From: Atherinomorus stipes
Taxonomy: Eukaryota > Chordata > Actinopteri > Atheriniformes > Atherinidae
Direction of reading: 5' to 3'
Length of the DNA stretch: 64,000 nucleotides
Assembly: GCA_023101725.1 (NCBI GenBank)
Contig: JALJCO010010184.1
Location: 96,147-160,146 of the forward strand
In this document: in pieces, positions 32,818 to 43,506 of the stretch
Layout: every line of letters begins with the position of its first letter
How positions within the stretch are numbered: position 1 is the first letter of the stretch
The notes under the pieces: generated by a model
Database searches by the model: none
Told to the model about the DNA's origin: nothing
The model's input: only the letters and a program-made list of their open reading frames with translations
Program-made: the position numbers and the translations under genes

Positions 32818-33405
32818 GGAAATAGTGGAGCGGGAGATGGACAGACGGATCGGTGCGGCGTCTGCAGTGATGCGGACTTTGTATCGGTCCGTCGTGGTGA
32901 AGAAGGAGCTGAGCCAGAAGGCGAAGCTCTCGATTTACTGTCCATCTACGTTCCTACCCTCACCTATAGCCATGAGCTGTGGGTCATGAACGAAAGAACG
33001 AGATCGCGGGTACAAGCGGCAGAAAGGAGTTTCCTCCGCAGGGTGGCCAGGCTCTCCCTTAGAGATAGGGTGAGGAGCTCGGTCGTCCGGGAGGGATTCA
33101 AAGTAGAGCCGCTGCTCCTCCGTATAGAGAGGAGCCAGATGAGGTGGCTCGGGCATCTGGTCAGGATGCCTCTTGGACGCCTCCCTGGTGAGGTCCTACA
33201 TGCACGTCCCACTGGGACCAGACCCCGGGGGAGACCCAGGACACGCTGGAGGGACTATGTCTCCCGGCTGGCCTGGGAACGCCTCGGGATCCCCCTGGAT
33301 GAGCTGGCGGCTGTGGCCGGGGTGAGGGAAGTCTGGGCTTCCCTGCTTAAGCAGCTGCCCCCGCGACCCGATCCCGGATAAGCGGAAGAAGACGGTACGG
33401 TACGG
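32818..33405 (+). pseudogene. RTE-like (Rex3-like) LINE 3' end, 5'-truncated
   Basis: C-terminal part of a LINE polyprotein downstream of the reverse transcriptase. One frame gives RIGAASAVMRTLYRSVVVKK and SQKAKLSIYCPS; after a frame change near 32,935 the next gives TYSHELWVMNERTRSRVQAA, RIERSQMRWLGHLVRMP, RPRGRPRTRWRDYVSRLAWE and VWASLLKQLPPRPDPG, ending at TAA (33,379-33,381). The 'RWLGH...GRPRTRW' pattern and the GGATAAGCGGAAGAAGA tail are typical of RTE-type fish LINEs. The tail ends in GGTACGGTACGG instead of the usual GATG-like repeats. It begins 8 bp after the foldback element. Confidence 0.83.
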
Positions 33406-34489
33406 TAAACTAGACAACAGAGCATTCTACTGCATGCTAAAGAGCTGTATAATAAAAGGGCTGAATGACCATGAAATGTCACATTTCTGAACATCTGTGT
33501 CATCTTGGTTATCAGATGTACCTTCTTGTTCAGGAGACAACATCAACGTAATTCCCAGACACATCTGTAATCTATGATCTTGAATTTTGCTTTTTTTTGT
33601 CAGCAGCATCATTTTCATGACTAATCATGAGGCCATTACCCTCAAACAGCCAAAGTTGAGCTGATGTTGGCTAATGCAGAATGAAACTGATCACATCTTA
33701 CCAAAATTCTATCCATATTCAGCAAAAAAAATCTGTGTTTTCATGGAAGCGGGACGAGAATATGTATTCTAGTGTATGCATGCACGTGTGTGCATGTGAA
33801 CATGCATGTGTGACAGGGTTTGTGCAGTGGGGCAAAGTGAGCAATATTTGATCCACAGAGAAACCCATGTCTTGTAATTTGCACGCAACTGCCAATATTT
33901 TCTGCCAGCTCCAATTTGACCCAGAACACCATAAATGTCACTATTTATTTTAGAGACCCTCAGAAATGATCAAACTTTGAAAAATGTCTGTTGTTGTGTT
34001 AAAATAGCTTTTCCTGAAGATATCACGAAATCTTTTTCCAATAGAAAATGGTAAATGGCACTTTTTACATATCTAAAGTAGAAAGCGGCTCAAAAATGAC
34101 TCAAACACAATTTAAGGGTGAGCGTTGTGGCAACATAATATGATCAGCATGTACAGGGAATTAATAAGAACAACTGTGTGAAGTGGGAAAAGAAACTGTA
34201 GAAAAACTACAGTCAACACATAAGAAATGCATTTAATCTTGTTTGTGAAAGAAACCCAAAGCAGAGAAGCAATAGATTAAAAATAAACTGGATTTTAATT
34301 ATGCATAAGCACGTTTATGGTGGCGAGCACGGTGGAGTGCTGGAATGGTGTGAGGGAGGTCACTCAGTGCAGACAGTTCTGTGCAGGTGAGTGCAAAGAC
34401 TTGCAAGACTTGTTTATTATTTAAGTTCATATAAAATTTTCAATGCTATTATCATTAATTCAGCTTTGTTCTGAATAACTCTTGGAGAG
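33406..34489. other. Mostly unrecognised; unclassified repeat copy 2 at 33,958-34,130
   Basis: The segment at about 33,958-34,130 is the inverted counterpart of 5,103-5,240 and keeps the site where the Tc1 element inserted in copy 1 (CCCTTAAATTGTG on the minus strand). A TG/CATG-rich tract lies at 33,775-33,815. The rest shows no gene. Confidence 0.5.
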
Positions 34490-35114
34490 CTGGGGTCTGT
34501 TGCACGAAGCAGGTTTAATGAAAACCCTGAGTTGTTTTACCCCGAAATTCGGGAAACTCTGAGTTTTCCGTAACACAAAGGTAGGTAACTCAACCCAGGG
34601 AAAGAGGAGTAACTCTAGCCTGTTGCATGAAGAGGGGTAACTTAAACCCTCGGTCAGTTACCATGGTAACAGACTCTCTGAAACTAACCTGGTCGGGAGC
34701 AGGTTAGTGTGGAGAAACCTTGAGTTTCTCGCTGTCTCCACCCACTTTTAGTCACACTCGCCGTTTCATTTCCTCATTCATTCATTAAGTCAGCGGTGAG
34801 TTTTGGCTGCTGCCGTCTCAAATAAAACATCAGAGTCGGTAGGTTACATCCTTATCTTTTGATAAGGATTTTATGGATTAAGATGCTGCATAAGGGTTAA
34901 ATATTCAGAGATCATTATCAGACCACGGATAGAAGTTTAATTTCCCGACAGTTGTCATTTCTGACGTTACAGTTACACATCACGGTCAGTTATCTACATA
35001 CACGAGCTGATCCGTCCGTACATTTATAATATCACCAGCCATACGTGACAGTTGGAGGTCCTGTCTCTCCGTTTACAAGAGATGCTTTAACATGATCATT
35101 TGACCATCCAGCTG

Positions 35115-35185
35115 TCTCTGTTTCTGGCTAAATGGATAAAGTGTCCGTTTGCCATGCGGAGAACTGCAGTTCAATTCTTGTTGTG
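35115..35185 (+). other. tRNA-like segment inside the Harbinger-like element
   Basis: TCTGGCTAAATGGATAAAG resembles a D-arm/A box, CGTTTGCCATGCG resembles an anticodon stem-loop with GCC, and GCAGTTCAATTCTTG resembles a T-arm/B box, in tRNA order and spacing. The acceptor stem does not pair convincingly and the B box departs from GGTTCGAATCC, so it is a tRNA-like relic, not a tRNA gene. Confidence 0.45.
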
Positions 35186-35404
35186 GCTTTTTTTTATGTT
35201 GCCATACGCTTTTCTCTCGAAGCATATTTTTTATTACCCTGCATTTTTTCGCAAATAGATTTTTTTCCTTTCATTGTAGACGCAGGGCATTTGAGAAATG
35301 CAACGGTTATATTTAATCTTAATGCTGCCGACAAGAGCGCTTCTCCCTGAGGGATTTCACTCAAGTTAAATAAACAAAAAGACTGTGGTAAAAGTACAAA
35401 GCTG

Positions 35405-35475
35405 GATTCGAACATCCCCCCCCCCCCAAGTGGCAGGCAAGCGCGCAGACCATTAGACCAACCAGATATTCATAT
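35405..35475 (-). other. Second tRNA-like segment, opposite strand
   Basis: On the minus strand: GGTTGGTCTAATGGTCTGCG (A-box-like), CGCTTGCCTGCCACTTGG (anticodon-arm-like), then GTTCGAATCCAG (a good B box). A run of 13 C on the plus strand (35,416-35,428) splits the variable/T-arm region. It faces the tRNA-like segment at 35,115. Confidence 0.45.
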
Positions 35476-35989
35476 TCAGTCACCTTGAACCATAGTGAAA
35501 TTATACGAGACTGTCGCGTTACCATTAAACATTTCTACTCTATAACATCGTTGTGATTGTAAAGGACAGCATTTGAACTTAAATCTTTTCCCGTCTTTCT
35601 TTCTTTCTTTTTTTATTTTTTTGCTTGCAGCAGCGGCAGCAGTTCAAACTCGCCATATGAGGCTTTAAAAGTTATATCTCCATTCAATGGCGAGCGCAGC
35701 CCCGCCCTCGCGTCTACGTTACCATGGTGACTCGTCGAATCGGTGCTCAATTGATGTTGGCTTTTTATCTTGGTAGTGGCGGGTTAAAACCCCGGGTCGA
35801 ACTACTCTGAGTTGATTAAACCAACTCAAATCAGCTGTTATGGGACTGAAAACTCAGAGTTTCCAATCTCCGAGTAGGTCAACTCAGAGTTCAGAGTTAC
35901 TCTCGGAGTTTGTTGAACCTGCTTCGTGCAACAGACCCCTGATGTCATACAACGATTTGTTGTGACGCCATGTTATACTTTAACTTTCT

Positions 35990-36100
35990 TTGAAAGGGAT
36001 AGTACACCCACAGAATGATGGTCTGCCGACTTTCATATAATGGTGGCCACCGGCGCTCGAAACAAAAAGGTCCATAAATCTCTTGAAGTGTTTTGTAATG
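35990..36100 (+). repeat. Dispersed repeat, internally deleted copy
   Basis: Shares AAAGGGATAGTACACC-type start, CGACTTTCATATAATGG, and AACAAAAAGGTCCATAAA with the copy at 55,690-55,945, but lacks the middle. The rest of 35,942-36,565 is A/T-rich without a gene. Confidence 0.65.
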
Positions 36101-36565
36101 AAATATTAGTTCAGATGCCCCATCATGCTTGTTTTATTTTTTGTTTTTAATATTTCTGTTGAACCACAATTCAAAATCAACGTCATGATTTTCAAATTTT
36201 TTTATGTATTATATTATTTTTGTCAATTTCAGTTTATTTTACTGACAGCTGATTTTTTTTTCCATCTTTAATGGGAGTGTGCGTGATCTCCCTGTCCACT
36301 GTGTATAAGAAAACACATTTTAATCAGTTTTAATACCAAAAAAAAAATTATTTAATAATCACACAACAAAATGATAAAATAATAATAATATGGTCATTAC
36401 TAATATCAAATACGCTACACATAACTCCATATAATCAACAAAACTAAATCTAATCAGAAAACAGTGCTCAGTCCTTAAAAGATGGTGCTCCTGTCCCATA
36501 ATGCAACACTGTGTGATGTTCCTTAATTCTGTTTCCTAGTCTGTGTCTGGTACGGTACATACTTT

Positions 36566-36780
36566 AGCCCCATTTCCATCAACGGGTGTGTGTCAGGACA
36601 GGACGGTTTTGGTGCGATAGGGTTTGTAAACCCTGGTCTTGGTTGTGTTTGGTAGCCAACCATACCCTTGCCCATTAGGCGGCACATACACCAGATAGCA
36701 ATCAATTCCTTGGGTTAGTCTATGGAAATGCCCAAAAAAATGTGGTCCGACCGATCCAACGAGTCCTCCAAAGTTAGACG
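36566..36780 (+). mobile_element. MITE of the CCCCATTTCCACC family, partial
   Basis: Begins AGCCCCATTTCCATCAACGG, close to the start of the 41,346 copy (AGCCCCATTTCCACCAACTG), and contains ACCAGATAGC and GTGGTCCGACCGATCC, also shared. The far end is not recognised. From 36,781 to 37,189 I see no feature. Confidence 0.6.
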
Positions 36781-37189
36781 TACTATAGGGTCATTTCTGC
36801 ACACCTGAAATTACACTGCGTCAGAGTGTATTTTACAACTCTGACACTCCTGGCAGCGGCAGAAGGAGAAATGACGTAGAATGCACAAAACTGTCCGACT
36901 GAAGAGAAGGTAAGTGTAGACTGGAAAAGATGTTTAACAATTGAAAGCAATTGAGAAAACGTTTAGCTCAACTGGTTGAGTAGGTGCCGCATGCATGTCA
37001 TCCCCCACTTTCTGCCCCCTTTCCTTGTGATGTACTGTGATAAAAGGGCCACTAGACTAACACCAGTAGTCGAGTTGTAAAAAAGTTTCAGGGGGGATGG
37101 AAAAACTCGTTGGAGATTCTCTTTATTCTACCTTGAACAAAAGAATCTTAACTAACATCTTCACTTATTTTTGTTGCCTGACGATTCTT

Positions 37190-40100
37190 GAAATGAAAGG
37201 AAATGAAAATGAAATGAAAAATACTTTATTCATCCCCGAAGGGAAATTCAGTATTGTAAAAGCTCACTTTTTTTTTTTTTTTTTTTTTTTATAAATAAAC
37301 AAAAAGTCAGTTAGTCTTGTTCTTTAGGGTGATGGTTGCTGGCAGGAATGAATTCCTGTATCTCTCCGTCCTACAGCGAACTTGACGCAGCCTCCCACTG
37401 AACACACTCTGTTGATTCTTCACCGTGTTGTGGAGAGGATGGGAAGTGTCCTCCATCATCTTCATCAGCTTGTGAAGCATTCTTTTTGAACGATCAGCTC
37501 CAGCGGCTCCTGAGTTATCCCCAGCACAGAACCAGCTTTCTTGATCAGCTTGTTTAGTTTCTTCAAGTCTCTGGTTCTGATGCTGCTGCCCCAGCAGATG
37601 CTGCAAAGCTGATTGCACTTTCTACCACAGACTTATAGAAGATCTGCAACATCTTTTTGCAGACATTAAATGATTTTAGCTTCCTTAAGAAGAAGAGTCT
37701 GCTCAGACCTTTCTTGTAGATGTAGTCACAGTTGTATTTCCAATCGAGTCTGTTGTCCAGCTGAACTCCAAGGTATTTGTAGTTCTCTACCACCTCCACC
37801 TCCTCTTCCAGGATGTAGACAGGACTATGCTGCTTATTCTTGCTCCTCCTGAAGTCAACAATCATCTCTTTAGTCTTGCTGGTATTTAAGATGAGCTGAT
37901 TGTTACTGCACCATTTCACAAACTGATTGACAAGTTCCCTGTACTCGGCTTCTTGTCCATCACTAATACACCCCACAACAGCAGAGTCATCAGAATATTT
38001 CTGCAGATGACAGGACTCAGAGTTATACTGGAAGTCTGAGGTGTACAGTGTAAAGAGGAATGGTGAGAGTACAGTCCCTTGTGGTGCTCCAGTGCTGCTG
38101 ACCACCATCTCAGACACACAACCTTTCAGTCTCACAAACTGTGGTCTGCTTGTTAGGTAGTCGTAAATCCAGGTGGTTGTGGAGGATCCACCTGGAAGTT
38201 ATGGAGCTTCTGACATAGCAAAGCAGGCTGAATAGTATTAAATGCACTTGAAAAATCAAAGAACATGACCCTCAAAGTGCTGCCTGACTGGTCCAGATGA
38301 GAGTGGGCTCTCTGAAGCAAGAAGATGATGGCGTCTTCAACCCCGAGCCCATTACGATATGCGAACTGTAATGGGTCCTGAAAGGTGTTCACTTGCTTGT
38401 TGAGGTGAGCCAGTAAGAGTCTCTCCAGGACTTTCATGATGTGAGATGTCAGAGCAACTGGTCTGTAGTCATTTGGTTCAGCTGGTTGTGGTTTTTTAGG
38501 GACTGGAACAAGACAGGATGTCTTCCACAGCACAGGAACTCTGTTCTGTCTCAGGCTGGTATTAAAAAGGTGCTGGAGAACCGGACATAGTTGTTCTGAG
38601 CAGGTCTTGAGAACTCTGGGACTGACACCATCTGGACCTGCAGCCTTGTTCCGGTTCAGTTTCTCCAGTTGCTTCTTGACCTGGTCACAGGAGACAGTCA
38701 GGCTGGAGGTGGAGGCAAAAGAGGTCTTAGGATGTCCTGATGTGGAGGGAGATGAGGCTGTGTTCAGGTCCATGACTGAGGTGCAGGGTGACAGAGTGCA
38801 GGTGGGACAGGAAAGCTGTGAGCTCATGGAGGGTGTGTGGAATGTTGGGTTGTCGGCAGGGGGGAACTGAACCTATTGAAGAACATGTTCAGTTCTTAGC
38901 TCTGTCCAGACCTCCGTCAGTCTGGTCCCCCTTTAGCTTGAAGCCAGTGATTTTCTTCATTCCCGACCACACATCCCTCACGTTGTTCTGCTGGAGCTGC
39001 TCTCCAACTTCTTCCTGTCGTCCTCCTTGCACTTCTTAGTCTGTGTTTTCAGTTGTTTTTGTGTGGTCTTCAGTAACTCCCTGTCTCCATCCCTGAAAGC
39101 TTTCTTTTTGATGTTCAGCAGCTTTTTCAGGTCACTGGTGATCCAGGGTTTGTTATTGGGGAAGCACCTCACTGTTCTTGTTGGAACGATGCTGTCCACA
39201 CAGAAGTTTATGTAATCTGTCACACACTCAGTCATGGTGTTGATGTCATCTCCATGAGGTTCACAGAGGACATTCCAGTCTGTGGCCTCAAAGCACCCTC
39301 TCAGAGCATCTTCAGCCTCAGTAGACCAGGTTTTAATCATCCTCCTAATGACTGGTTGCTGCTGAACGATGGGCTTGTAGGTGGAGGTGAGAAGAACCAG
39401 ATTATGATCAGATCTTCCTAGAGGAGGCAGGGCAGAGGAGCTGTATGCATTCTTTGTATTTGCATAAAATAAGTCCAACATCTTATTTTCTCTGGTGGAG
39501 CAGCTGACAAACTGCTGGAAAGTTGGCAACGTAGCAGAGAGGGAGACGTTGTTGAAGTCTCCAGAGATCGCCATGAATGAGTTTGGATGCTGTGTTTGTA
39601 GTTTGGCCACGACGGAGCTGATGACATCACAGGCTGTCTGGTGCAGTACCTGGTATTATATAAACCGCTACCAGAATAACACAGGCAAACTCTCTGGGTA
39701 AATAATATGGACGGAAACTCACAGCTAACAGTTCAATGTCTCTTGTGCAGATCTTCTCCTTGACAGTGACGTGTCCTGGATGACACCAGCGCTGACTGAC
39801 CAGCACTGCAATTCCGCCTCCCTTCCGTTTCCCCGCTGAGCTGTATATTTCGGTCTGCACGGACCGTCTTGAAGCCGTGTACAGACGCATTACAGTCCGG
39901 GATGTGTTCATGCAGCCAAGTCTCGGTGAAACACATGATACTGCATTCTCTGTACTCTTTCTGAGACCTTGTTAGCACTTCGAGCTCGTCCATCTTGTTA
40001 GCTAGCGATCTCACGTTACCCATCACAACAGTTGGAAGAAACGGTTTAAATCTCCACCGTTTTTCTCTCTGCCTTACCCCTGCCCTGCATCCTCTTGTCT

Positions 40101-40390
40101 TTCTCCTTAACTCCACTGGGATTTGACGTGTTATTTCGCTGAAAATCTTGATTTGGGAGAGTTTTAACAGTTGATCACGGTGGTAAACAATTTTTCCGTT
40201 GCTATGGTTACACATCATAACAACCAGTGAAAAAAGCCAATATACGAGGAAAAAAATCTCCCGAATTGCACACCGTTGAAACCAGCATAAAAAATCCTCC
40301 AAGAAAAACCTAATCTGACAAATAATGTCGATAAAAAAGACAACTATATTAGAAAAAAACACAAAAGTTAAGGGAGAGCTTTCACAAATT
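37190..40390 (-). pseudogene. Near full-length Rex1/L2-like LINE, frameshifted
   Basis: A 3.2-kb non-LTR retrotransposon whose single polyprotein would nick DNA and reverse-transcribe its own RNA at the target. Right to left: endonuclease motifs GNVRSLANKMDELEVL (about 40,035), CFTETWLHEHIP, GDFNN (39,562) and GRSDHNLV (SDH at about 39,412). Reverse-transcriptase motifs follow: KLNRNKAAGPDGVSPRVLK, NDYRPVALTSHIMKVLERLL, MFFDFSSAFN (first Asp, about 38,255), GAPQGTVLSPFLFTLYTSDF, and KYSDDSAVVG (catalytic box at about 37,986-37,997), then YKYLGVQLDNRLDW. The C-terminal MLHKLMKMMEDTSHPLHN ends near 37,330. The 3' tail carries TTTCCCTTCGGGGATGAATA before an ATTTC-rich end. Frame changes near 39,620, 38,900 and 38,190 and stops disable it. 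Catalytic residues are otherwise kept, so decay is recent. Family label from motifs only. Confidence 0.92.
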
Positions 40391-41345
40391 GCAGCTACCT
40401 AGCAGCGCATTCCAGAATTTAAGTTGATTGATTAAGTTGATTAATTTAAGTTGAGAACTATGTCCGGTTCTCCAGTCTTGTTGGTGAAAACAATATAACT
40501 GCATGAAGCGGGGGAAGATGGGATATTTAAACAGGGGAAGACCAAATGATTTCAATTCAATAAGTTATTTTTGTGTAATTTGGGCTAAAATCGGTACTGA
40601 AGTAGTTTGTGATAATCTATGAGCCAAAGGATTTGACTAAAAAGCCACAAGAGAGCTCTTCAGCTAAATCATTCATTAACAATAAACATTGGTAAACAAA
40701 GACCTGATCACCAGCAGCCATGCATGATGGAACTGGTATTTGTCTGGAATGCCAGTTACCCACCAGAACTTCCTGCCTTAACAGCTTCTGTGTTCAAAAT
40801 CCCAGTTTTCAGCTTTTCTCAGCTAGATATTGCGACTGGGAAAAGAAAGTTGCTGCTTTACAGGAGAGAGCCTAGGCTGCCTCCAAACCACTTTCACTTC
40901 TTATTTGAGACACTAACTACCTCCCCCAGTTGGAATTCTTAAGATCAGACATGCAAAAGTTGAAAATCACAGTTTTAGCTTTTCCCACAGAGATATTGCG
41001 ATTGGGGAAGTAAGCTACTGCTTCACAGGGGAGACCACATGCTGCTTCCAAACCCCTTTCCCCTCTTATTTTAGACACCAGCTATCCCCTACAGTTGGAA
41101 TTTTTGAAATCGGACATGTAGAAGTAAAGTTATGAGCTTTGCTTTTCAGCGGAGCTCAGGCAGATATTTGCCCGGTTTGGAGGCGATCCTGCTGGACACA
41201 ATAATTCTTTATTAAAGCTGGTAAAATATTTGAGACAATGTGAACACTAAATATCTGTTCTACGTTTGCCAGGCTCATAATTCCCAATCTAACGTGACTG
41301 AATCATAAGTCCTGCATTTTAGCAAGCTAGTTAACAAGAATCTGA
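40391..41345. other. No recognised gene; local direct duplication
   Basis: Two related blocks, about 40,795-40,940 and 40,965-41,120, share TTTTC(T/C)CA(C/G)A..AGATATTGCGA, GGGAAA/GGGGAAG, TGCTGCTT/TACTGCTT and CAGTTGGAATT, so this is an old tandem duplication of about 165-180 bp. No gene. Confidence 0.5.
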
Positions 41346-41820
41346 AGCCCCATTTCCACCAACTGGTCTGGGTCGGGTCGGGCCAGGCCGGATCGGGTGG
41401 GTTTTGGTACGGATATGATGATCTCACGTTGCATCCCCACAGCAGACTTTCCCCTTATCCTGGAGGCGGAGTAATAACCAGATAGCGCTGCTGCGTGATT
41501 GCGTGACATCATTGCCGTGCAACACCTTTTAATCAAAATGCCACACCACACGTGACAGAAACAAAGGAGTCACCCCTGCTTTGTTTTTATGCCGGGTCAT
41601 ACGGGAAGTGACAGATTTTTCAGTGAATCAACAGATTGCTGTGTGTTAGCTTCACCTCTTTGGTCCGGATCAGTTAGATCAGTACCCCTACTGAAGGGTA
41701 CCGAAAAAGTGGGCCTGGTCAAGGGTACCCGTCCCAGTTTTTATCTGTTGAGAGACAAAAAAACGTGGACCGATCCAGCCCGACCCGAATCAGACCCACT
41801 GGTGGAAACGGGGCTTAAGC
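41346..41820. mobile_element. MITE of the CCCCATTTCCACC family, complete copy
   Basis: A 475-bp element with inverted ends AAGCCCCATTTCCACC and GGTGGAAACGGGGCTT. Subterminal arrays of GGGTCGGGTCGGG-type on the left and CCGACCCGAATCAGACCC on the right continue the inversion. Related partial copies lie at 8,588 and 36,566. No clear target duplication, no reading frame of note. Confidence 0.82.
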
Positions 41821-43006
41821 TTAGTTTGGAGGCAACACGGCGAGCTGGACAAACCAGCTGCGTTGTTATTGTGCAACTTGTGGCGAGTTTAGCGAGTTTT
41901 GTTAAGAATGATCACAAGTAATGATTGAGATTCCTGAGTCTTCAGTCATTGCTCACCTGTGATTATCGTCCTTTTAAAATACTCTTGGACATGGCGCTGT
42001 CCAGCTGCTCGTTCGGCCGTGCTGACATTGCAGCGTAGTTAATCCTTAACAATGTCCCTCTCCACTGCGGCTTGTGTGACTCCCTCTAGCATCGGGCATC
42101 AACCAATCATGTTGCGTCATTGCATGTTTGCGTGCCCCTGTACCCTCAGATTTGAATTCTTTCACTCAACATCCGAACTACTTTCTGATAATGAAAGGGC
42201 TATATCAGTATTGGTTATATTCTCAGGATTTACTGTAAAAAGGGAGGGGATTGAGTGGGGGGGATGGCAGTTTTACAGGGGGGATGATTTTGATCATTTT
42301 TATTTCAGGGGGGTGCGATCCTCCCTCATCCCCCCTCAACTCGAGCGCTGACTGGCAGTCATGTGATCACTACTAGAGGTCACTTTTAGTAAAAACGTAA
42401 ATGTAGTCTGTGTTTTGGTGCATGCACAAACAACCCTGTAGCATGTCTGACTTTGGTGGATTGTTGGAGCGATGCTAGCCCTACCCAGACCAGCTCGTAA
42501 AAATGAAAACAGGGCTCACAACTCACAGGCATACAGTCAGCCAGTTTCACCACAACAGTGTGCCACTGGTGAATGAAATGAATGTAATTGAATTACAGGT
42601 ACGGCAATCTGATGACTGGCTAACAAGCAGCACGTTGAACCTCCAGGTTACACTAGCATATCATAAGCCTAGCATGACTACAGTCATTTGAAAGCAAAGC
42701 ATCCAACTAAAGCTACATTTCAAGAAAAATCACTGAAGAATGGTCAAATAATTATGAGTGATTTCCATTTTTATCTTTGTTTGAAATATTGACCTCTAAC
42801 CCCACTGAAACAGTCATTTCCTCATTGGCTTTATTCTGTAACAACATACAGTTAAAAAATAGGGAAAAAAACTATTATAAAATACAGTCTTTTTACCATG
42901 TGATGTCACTGTTTGGATTGCTGTTTTTAAATTACACGTATAGTCTTTCTCACTACCACTAGAGGCTGCAAATTCTTCAAAACTAAAGTATGATGTGTTG
43001 CCCGCA
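41821..43006. other. No recognised gene
   Basis: A G-rich stretch at 42,240-42,340 (GAGTGGGGGGGATGG, GGGGGGATGA) ending in CCCCCCTCAACTCGAGCGC resembles the end of a common fish repeat, but the partner end is not identified. The rest is unremarkable. Confidence 0.4.
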
Positions 43007-43506
43007 CAGTGCTGCCAACTCCTCAGGGAGAGAAGTCACTATTGGTTGGTCCAAAGTTGCCAGAAATCGCTAAATGACGTCACCGCGATGGACAACCAGT
43101 TTCACGCATGTGTAATACCAGTAGATGGTATTCGATGTTATTATTGTTTGACATGCTACACTGCCAATTTACAAGGTTCTGAAGTGGTGACATAAACATG
43201 AGTCATGGTGCAAAGAAGACCCAGGTGTGCCACAAGGCATCATGGGAAATAATCTGAAAGAGGAGAAGTGAACATTTCACAGCAGCTGGGAAGGACAGCC
43301 TGAACAGCGAGTGAGTGCCGGGAAACAGGGAGGGAGGGGCCGATGGCAGGCAGCACCCGATAAACGAATGGATCGATATAAACTTAATCTGTCTCCATGA
43401 ACACCAGAAAAATTCACTAGATTAGTCGCTTTTTTGAAAATAAGTCGTTAGAGGGGTCTGAAAAGTCGCTAAATATAGCAACAAAGTTGCTAAGTTGGCA
43501 ACATTG
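43007..43506. mobile_element. MITE with CAGTGTTGCCAACT-type ends
   Basis: Ends CAGTGCTGCCAACT and AGTTGGCAACATTG are inverted; AAGTCGCTAAATATAGCAAC and TTGCCAGAAATCGCTAAA motifs continue inward. The flanks GCCCGCA and GCCCACC are similar, but not at exactly matching offsets, so the target duplication is uncertain. 500 bp, non-coding. Confidence 0.7.

Larger units (their letters stand above)
34493..35938. mobile_element. Harbinger-like non-autonomous element, 1.45 kb
   Basis: Ends GGGTCTGTTGCACGAAGCAG and CTGCTTCGTGCAACAGACCC are perfectly inverted for 20 bp or more, with CTG repeated on both sides (34,490-34,492 and 35,939-35,941). Subterminal AACTCTGAGTT/AACTCAGAGTT motifs are typical of fish PIF/Harbinger-type MITEs, although CTG is not the usual TWA target. 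The centre holds two tRNA-like segments (35,115-35,185 plus; 35,405-35,475 minus). No transposase frame. Confidence 0.8.

Noticed and set aside
35115..35475. Functional tRNA genes
   Set aside because: Neither segment has a pairing acceptor stem, and one has its T-arm region split by a long homopolymer; called tRNA-like only.
37190..40390. Host endonuclease/reverse-transcriptase gene
   Set aside because: Domain order, 5' leader and 3' tail are those of a non-LTR retrotransposon, and it is frameshifted.
42240..42345. G-rich block as a promoter or CpG island
   Set aside because: It is G-run rather than CpG-rich and resembles the end of a dispersed repeat.
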